A DNA stretch of 15,216 nucleotides from Syntrophomonadaceae bacterium (lineage in GTDB: Bacteria; Bacillota; Dethiobacteria; DTU022; UBA8154), in the NCBI GenBank assembly GCA_007122565.1, contig SKTJ01000139.1, positions 1 to 15,216 of the forward strand, written 5' to 3'. The translations under genes and the position numbers were made by a program. The notes under the pieces were generated by a model. The model saw nothing but the letters and a program-made list of their open reading frames with translations. It searched no databases and had not been told where the DNA came from. Shown here in pieces: positions 11,440 through 15,216 of the stretch (positions are counted from its first letter, which is position 1; each line of letters opens with the position of its first letter).

Positions 11440-12726
11440 TTAGAAAAAGAAATGGACAAACGAGACAACGGCAAGCAGGTAGACAAACCAGTGTACATCT
11501 TTCGCCCGTCCGGCTACTACCTTAACGATAGGATAGGCCAGGAACCCGATGGCAATACCGTCGGCAATACTGAAGGCCAAAGGCATGAACAGCAGGGTCA
11601 GGAAAGCGGGAAAAGCTTCTGTAAAGTCTTCAAAATCAATTTTTGTTACAGCGCCAACCATGAGGACGCCCACGATAATAAGAGCGGGGGCAGTGGCTTC
11701 CTGCGGAACAAGACCGGCGAGAGGAAAAAGAAAGATGGCAAGCAGGAACAAAACTCCCGTTACCACGGAGGTAAATCCGGTACGTCCCCCTTCAGAGATC
11801 CCCGCAGTGCTCTCCACGTAGGTGGTTACTGTGCTGGTACCCAGTACAGCGCCGCCGGCGGTGCCCACGGCATCAACAAGCATTGCATTTTTTATTTTGG
11901 GAAGACGTCCGTTTTCGTCCAAAAAATCGGCCCGGGCGGCAGTACCCATGAGTGTTCCCATGGTGTCAAACACATCCACAAATACAAAAGCAAAAATAAG
12001 CATAAAACCAAGGCGCAGGGCCCCTACGATGTCAAGCTGACCAATGACTGGTAGAAGAGGCGCAGGGCGGCCAATAATATCACCGATTCCGGTCGGAACA
12101 GGTGCAATTCCCATAAACATGCCCACCACTGTGGTGAGCAAAATACCGATCAAGATAGCACCCTTGACGCGACGGGCCATGAGGATGGCAATAATTCCAA
12201 GGCCGATCAGGGAAAGCATCACGCCTGGAGTGTTCAGATCCCCCAGTGTAACCTGGGTAGCCTCGTATGCTACGATTACCCCTGCATTTTGTAAGCCGAT
12301 AAAAGCGATAAAGAGGCCGATACCTGCTGAAATAGCTCTTTTCAGCGAGACCGGTACTGCTGCATCAATAGTGTCAATAATACGCAGTAAGGAGAGGACT
12401 GCAAAGACAACTCCGGAGATAAAAACGGCTCCCAGGGCTACTTCCCACCCGGCGATGGGTGCGATAACGAATGCAAAAAAGGCATTCAAGCCCATGCCGC
12501 TGGCGAGGGCAAAGGGATAGTTGGTTACTAGGCCCATGAGAATGGTGGTTATACCGGCAGCAAGAGCTGTCGCCGTCATGACAGCTCCGAAATCCATCCC
12601 TGCAAAACTCAGGATATCGGGGTTAACGAAAAGAATATAGGCCATAGTCATAAATGTGGTAATCCCGGCGATGATCTCTGTTTTCAGGTTAGTTTTGTTT
12701 TCTTTAAAGCGAAAAAACTTGTTCAA
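11440..12726 (-). CDS. AzgA-type purine (guanine/hypoxanthine) permease, NCS2 superfamily
   Basis: This 428-aa multi-pass membrane protein matches AzgA-like proton-coupled purine permeases, which import hypoxanthine, guanine or adenine. Signature blocks are TEIIAGITTFMTMAYILFVNP at 16-36 (read as two overlapping parts), ALASGMGLNAFFAF at 73-86, FVDVFDTMGTLMGTA at 249-263 and TTYVESTAGISEGGRTG at 301-317. About 12-14 hydrophobic segments are present. The start chosen is TTG at 12726, with AAGGAG at 12740-12735 eight bases upstream; homologues begin MNKFF-like at this point. The longer frame from ATG 12789 would add 21 atypical residues, though it too has a weak AGGGG. No purine riboswitch consensus was found in the leader. 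Its neighbours are not purine genes, so regulation is unknown. Confidence 0.9.
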   Translation of the reverse strand: MNKFFRFKENKTNLKTEIIAGITTFMTMAYILFVNPDILSFAGMDFGAVMTATALAAGITTILMGLVTNYPFALASGMGLNAFFAFVIAPIAGWEVALGAVFISGVVFAVLSLLRIIDTIDAAVPVSLKRAISAGIGLFIAFIGLQNAGVIVAYEATQVTLGDLNTPGVMLSLIGLGIIAILMARRVKGAILIGILLTTVVGMFMGIAPVPTGIGDIIGRPAPLLPVIGQLDIVGALRLGFMLIFAFVFVDVFDTMGTLMGTAARADFLDENGRLPKIKNAMLVDAVGTAGGAVLGTSTVTTYVESTAGISEGGRTGFTSVVTGVLFLLAIFLFPLAGLVPQEATAPALIIVGVLMVGAVTKIDFEDFTEAFPAFLTLLFMPLAFSIADGIAIGFLAYPIVKVVAGRAKDVHWFVYLLAVVSFVHFFF

Positions 12727-13105
12727 TCTCTTCACTCCTTTCAATCTGGAGAAATTGATCTTCTTTTTTAAAATGATTGCGTATAACATAGTTTCCCCTA
12801 AACACCCTATCTATAATTCAAAGTGGTTGCTACTGCAAAAAAATCACCCCCGTTTTTTACCGGATAATGTTACCAAGTGTATAATATTCTTCCTGCTTTT
12901 CCGGAATCCTTTAAATGGAGGGAAAAATGTCCTTATTAGCAGAAAAAGAAAGATTGAGCGAAGGATAATGATGCCCCAGATTGCAGACGCAAGGGCTAAA
13001 TGATAAAATAGGGCTAATTACTTAGAAATAAGGGTTTCGAATAAAAAATAGGTAATTATCAATATTAGACAGGAACAAACAGGCCTGACAAAGGAGGCAT
13101 GAATC
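12727..13105. other. Divergent intergenic region, AT-rich
   Basis: The permease (minus) and MscS-like channel (plus) diverge across this 379-bp gap. It holds ribosome sites for both, one candidate promoter for the channel gene and no supported coding region. A plus-strand ORF that crosses it (12656-13003) lacks a ribosome site and family resemblance. A CCG-loop-CGG mini-hairpin near 12850-12863 is the only other structure seen. Confidence 0.5.
12981..13009 (+). promoter_or_regulatory. Candidate promoter for the MscS-like gene
   Basis: TTGCAG (12981-12986) and TAAAAT (13004-13009) are separated by 17 bp. The -10 matches consensus at five of six bases, the -35 at three. It would give a leader of about 90 nt. 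Other AT-rich matches nearby cannot be excluded. Confidence 0.3.
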
Positions 13106-14191
13106 TTGTTAGAAGAATTACTGCTGACAGCCACGACGTTTATCGATAACTGGTGGAAAGAGATAGCCGCGGCTATTTTTGTTTTGTTTTTCTTTCTCTT
13201 TTTAAGGAGAGTTTTTACCCGCTACATATTTAAAATAATCCTCAGGTTTGTGCGGAAAGCTTCCAAAGAAATTGACACGGGTTTTTTGGCCCCCTTTGAG
13301 GGTCCATTACGCGCTCTCTTCATTGTTCTCGGTATCTATTTTGCTTTTACAATTCTGCCATTAACACCTAATCAGGATTTTTTGGTACTGAAGTTTTTAC
13401 GTGCTGCCCTCATAGTTCTTGTTACCTGGGGTGGTTACAATTTGGCAGGAACAATTCTTTGTCAGGATTTGGCCAAAAAGTACGGGTTCAAGGTTGACCG
13501 TATTCTCATCCCCTTTCTCAGTAAAATTGTTAAGTTCATTATTATTGCACTGGCAGTGAGCATAATTGCCCAGGAGTTTGGTTACGAAATCAGCGGCTTG
13601 ATTGCCGGCTTGGGGTTAGGCGGCCTCGCTGTGGCCCTGGCGGCAAAAGATGCCCTTGGCAATATTTTCGGTGGGATTGTGATCATTACGGACAAGCCTT
13701 TTACCATCGGCGACTGGATTGCCACGCCCAGTGTGGAGGGGACAGTGGAGGATATTTCTTTTAGGAGCACGCGGATCAGAGGATTTGCCCATTCCCTGAT
13801 TACCGTGCCCAACGCAAGGCTGGCCGATGAACCGATTACAAACTGGACACGTATGGGCAAGCGCCGCATTAGCTTTCACCTGGGGGTGACCTATACCACT
13901 CCGGTGGCAAAGCTAAAAAAATGTGTGCAATTAATTCAGGAGTTGCTGGAAAGTCATCCCGAGGTGCATAAAGAGACAATTTTTGTCCGTTTTGACAGTT
14001 TCAATGAAAGCAGTCTGGACATCTTTATCTATTTCTTCACGGTTACCACAAAATGGGGAGAGTTTCTGGAAGTAAAAGAGGAAATCAACTTTAGAATTAT
14101 GGAAATATTGGAAGATGAAGGGGTTTCCGTAGCCTTCCCAAGCCGCAGCCTTTACCTGGAAACGCCGCTACAGTTAAATAAACCGGAATAG
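13106..14191 (+). CDS. MscS-family mechanosensitive ion channel
   Basis: This 361-aa protein is a small-conductance mechanosensitive channel, which opens when membrane tension rises under hypo-osmotic shock. Five hydrophobic helices are predicted near 19-34, 67-86, 97-115, 136-155 and 163-192, the last being the pore helix with GLGLGGLAVALAAKDALGNIFGG at 168-190. The beta domain follows (FTIGDWIATPSVEGTVEDISFRSTRIR, 199-225) with NARLADEPITNWTR near 236-249. Five helices resemble YnaI/YbiO-type channels more than three-helix E. coli MscS. The start is TTG 13106, with AAGGAGG (13091-13097) eight bases upstream; the ATG at 13099 is in another frame. A heptad-repeat hairpin lies just downstream. 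Confidence 0.92.
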   Translation: MLEELLLTATTFIDNWWKEIAAAIFVLFFFLFLRRVFTRYIFKIILRFVRKASKEIDTGFLAPFEGPLRALFIVLGIYFAFTILPLTPNQDFLVLKFLRAALIVLVTWGGYNLAGTILCQDLAKKYGFKVDRILIPFLSKIVKFIIIALAVSIIAQEFGYEISGLIAGLGLGGLAVALAAKDALGNIFGGIVIITDKPFTIGDWIATPSVEGTVEDISFRSTRIRGFAHSLITVPNARLADEPITNWTRMGKRRISFHLGVTYTTPVAKLKKCVQLIQELLESHPEVHKETIFVRFDSFNESSLDIFIYFFTVTTKWGEFLEVKEEINFRIMEILEDEGVSVAFPSRSLYLETPLQLNKPE

Positions 14192-14203
14192 AAAACAGTT
14201 GGG

Positions 14204-14266
14204 TAGCAGGTAGCGGGTAGTTGGATAGGCAAAAAACAATTCCCACCTGCTACCCCCTACCTGCTA
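14204..14266. repeat. Inverted repeat built of 7-bp units between convergent genes
   Basis: The left arm 14204-14220 (TAGCAGG, TAGCGGG, TAG) pairs with 14250-14266 at 16 of 17 positions, with a 29-base loop. Each arm is itself a 7-bp periodic repeat (GGGTAGC, AGGTAGC, GGGTAGT on the left). The right arm supplies the stop codon and last codons of the MFS gene. It could stop transcription from both sides, but no T-run follows. Confidence 0.6.
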
Positions 14267-15216
14267 TCTTTCTCATAAACATTGCGACAATTTGTCTCCT
14301 TTATGCTAATCAGGGCAAAAAGGAAGCTAATAAGCAAAGTAATCAGGCAGACACCAAAAAGCAGGCGGTAAGATGCCAGGGGGTAGAGTTTCATTCCTCC
14401 GGCCATCAGTCCGCCCCAGCGCAGGTCCAGCATATATCCCATCAGTGGTTGCAGGAAGGCTGTTCCAGCGAATGGGCCAATGTTGACAATGCTGAGGGCG
14501 ACTCCTGAAAAGGCAGGATCGTTGGTCTCCTTGCAGAGGGGCAGGATAATGGCGGCTGTGCCCCCCGCCAGCCCCATGACCAGAAAGAGGGGATATAGGG
14601 CAGCGATCGGAGGTTTGCCGCCATTCCAGGTAAAAAACAGGCCCCAGATGAGTGTATATACAGCAAAGATTATTAAAAGGGGCAGTCTGCGCCGACCGAG
14701 TCTGTCGGACAGGTAGCCGGTGAGGGGCATGGCTACAATAATGCCTGCTGTAAGAACCAGCATATAATTGGCAGCCTGACCCCGGTCAAAACCATAAACC
14801 TGCATTAAATAGGTTACGCTCCAGGCTCCGGTGAAGGCAAATAGAGTTCCGTAGAGGCCGAAGGCACTGGCGAACAGGGGCCAGGTTTGGAAATTTCGAA
14901 ACACTTTCCTCAGTGCTTCCAACAATTGGGGAAAAGTTACGGCGGGCTGTGCGGCGGGAGAAGGGGTTATGTTATTAACCGGTATATCTCTAACAACTAG
15001 CCAACATGCAAGGGCTACAACCAGGGTCGTGATGGCAATAGCCACAAAGGTTTGCCGCCAGCCAAAATGGACAACCAATATTGCAAGAGGGGTTGTCCCC
15101 AGCGCCACTCCCAGGTTTCCAACCAGGCCGGTTAACCCTGTCATAGTTGCGAATTGGGAAGGTTTGAACCAGTTGACGAGGAATTTCAGGACCGCTACGA
15201 AGATCACTGATACGCC
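14257..15216 (-). CDS. MFS transporter, C-terminal part (5' end outside the window)
   Basis: The reading frame is open from its stop at 14257-14259 to the window edge at 15216, so the 319 residues visible lack the true start; the GTG at 15207 is internal. Several hydrophobic segments are seen, corresponding roughly to helices 4 to 12. Major Facilitator signs are the early GWRQTF after a helix, and the second-half motif A copy GYLSDRLGRRR near residues 167-177. A loop rich in Pro, Ala and Thr (about residues 75-100) fits the central cytoplasmic loop of the fold. The substrate cannot be told. No ribosome site is available for inspection. The final codons (Asp-Ser-Arg) lie in the heptad-repeat inverted repeat. 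Confidence 0.85.
   Translation of the reverse strand, partial: GVSVIFVAVLKFLVNWFKPSQFATMTGLTGLVGNLGVALGTTPLAILVVHFGWRQTFVAIAITTLVVALACWLVVRDIPVNNITPSPAAQPAVTFPQLLEALRKVFRNFQTWPLFASAFGLYGTLFAFTGAWSVTYLMQVYGFDRGQAANYMLVLTAGIIVAMPLTGYLSDRLGRRRLPLLIIFAVYTLIWGLFFTWNGGKPPIAALYPLFLVMGLAGGTAAIILPLCKETNDPAFSGVALSIVNIGPFAGTAFLQPLMGYMLDLRWGGLMAGGMKLYPLASYRLLFGVCLITLLISFLFALISIKETNCRNVYEKDSR

Noticed and set aside
11452..12520. Several plus-strand frames of 72-200 aa antisense to the purine permease
   Set aside because: Lysine-, serine- and proline-rich shadows of a hydrophobic membrane gene; none has convincing start signals.
12727..12900. Purine riboswitch upstream of the permease
   Set aside because: The conserved loops and core of the purine aptamer were looked for on the minus strand and not found.
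12656..13003. 115-aa plus-strand frame in the permease-channel gap
   Set aside because: It starts inside the permease gene on the opposite strand, has no ribosome site, and ends in AT-rich intergenic DNA.

Overview
The window looks like part of the chromosome of an anaerobic, Gram-positive clostridium, possibly a Peptococcaceae/Desulfotomaculum-type syntroph or fermenter. That placement is an inference. It rests on strong AGGAGG-type ribosome sites, several TTG starts, a small DUF4321-like membrane protein, an AzgA-type purine permease, and a NADH-linked flavoprotein with fused iron-sulfur domains. No rRNA, tRNA, transposase gene, phage gene or CRISPR array was seen.

Layout. (1) 18-974 is an M29-type metalloaminopeptidase followed by a terminator-like hairpin. 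(2) 1137-4263 is a tightly overlapping three-gene operon behind an extended -10 promoter. It encodes a NuoE-like protein, a NuoF-like flavoprotein with extra iron-sulfur domains, and a short HoxU/NuoG-N-like iron-sulfur protein. Together they form the NAD(H)-oxidising and electron-wiring half of a soluble hydrogenase or formate dehydrogenase, but no catalytic subunit lies beside them. (3) 4323-8097, co-directional and with no visible terminator in the gap, holds a MoxR ATPase, a DUF58 protein and a membrane DUF4129 protein. This is the usual MoxR cassette without its transglutaminase. (4) A DUF4321 gene on the minus strand overlaps the DUF4129 gene tail to tail by 60 bp. It is divergent from a PPC/DUF296 gene, and a perfect 20-bp palindrome lies between them.

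(5) 8819-9224 has no convincing gene but holds nested dyads and a 29-bp palindromic dispersed-type repeat. (6) 9225-11062 holds a 46-aa membrane peptide coupled to sfsA, a Rossmann protein with a cysteine cluster, and a glutaredoxin-like protein. (7) 11063-11439 is repeat-rich: two more 29-bp repeats facing each other, and heptanucleotide-period arrays. (8) An AzgA-like purine permease (minus), a five-helix MscS-like channel (plus) and a partial MFS transporter (minus, cut by the window edge) finish the window. Another period-7 element forms an inverted repeat between the last two.

The observations most worth following up are the electron-input module without a catalytic subunit next to a MoxR cassette, three unrelated arrays that all have a 7-bp period, the 29-bp repeats (one pair arranged face to face), the nested dyad at 8866-9019, and the 46-aa peptide translationally coupled to sfsA. 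None of these can be called a new system from sequence alone.
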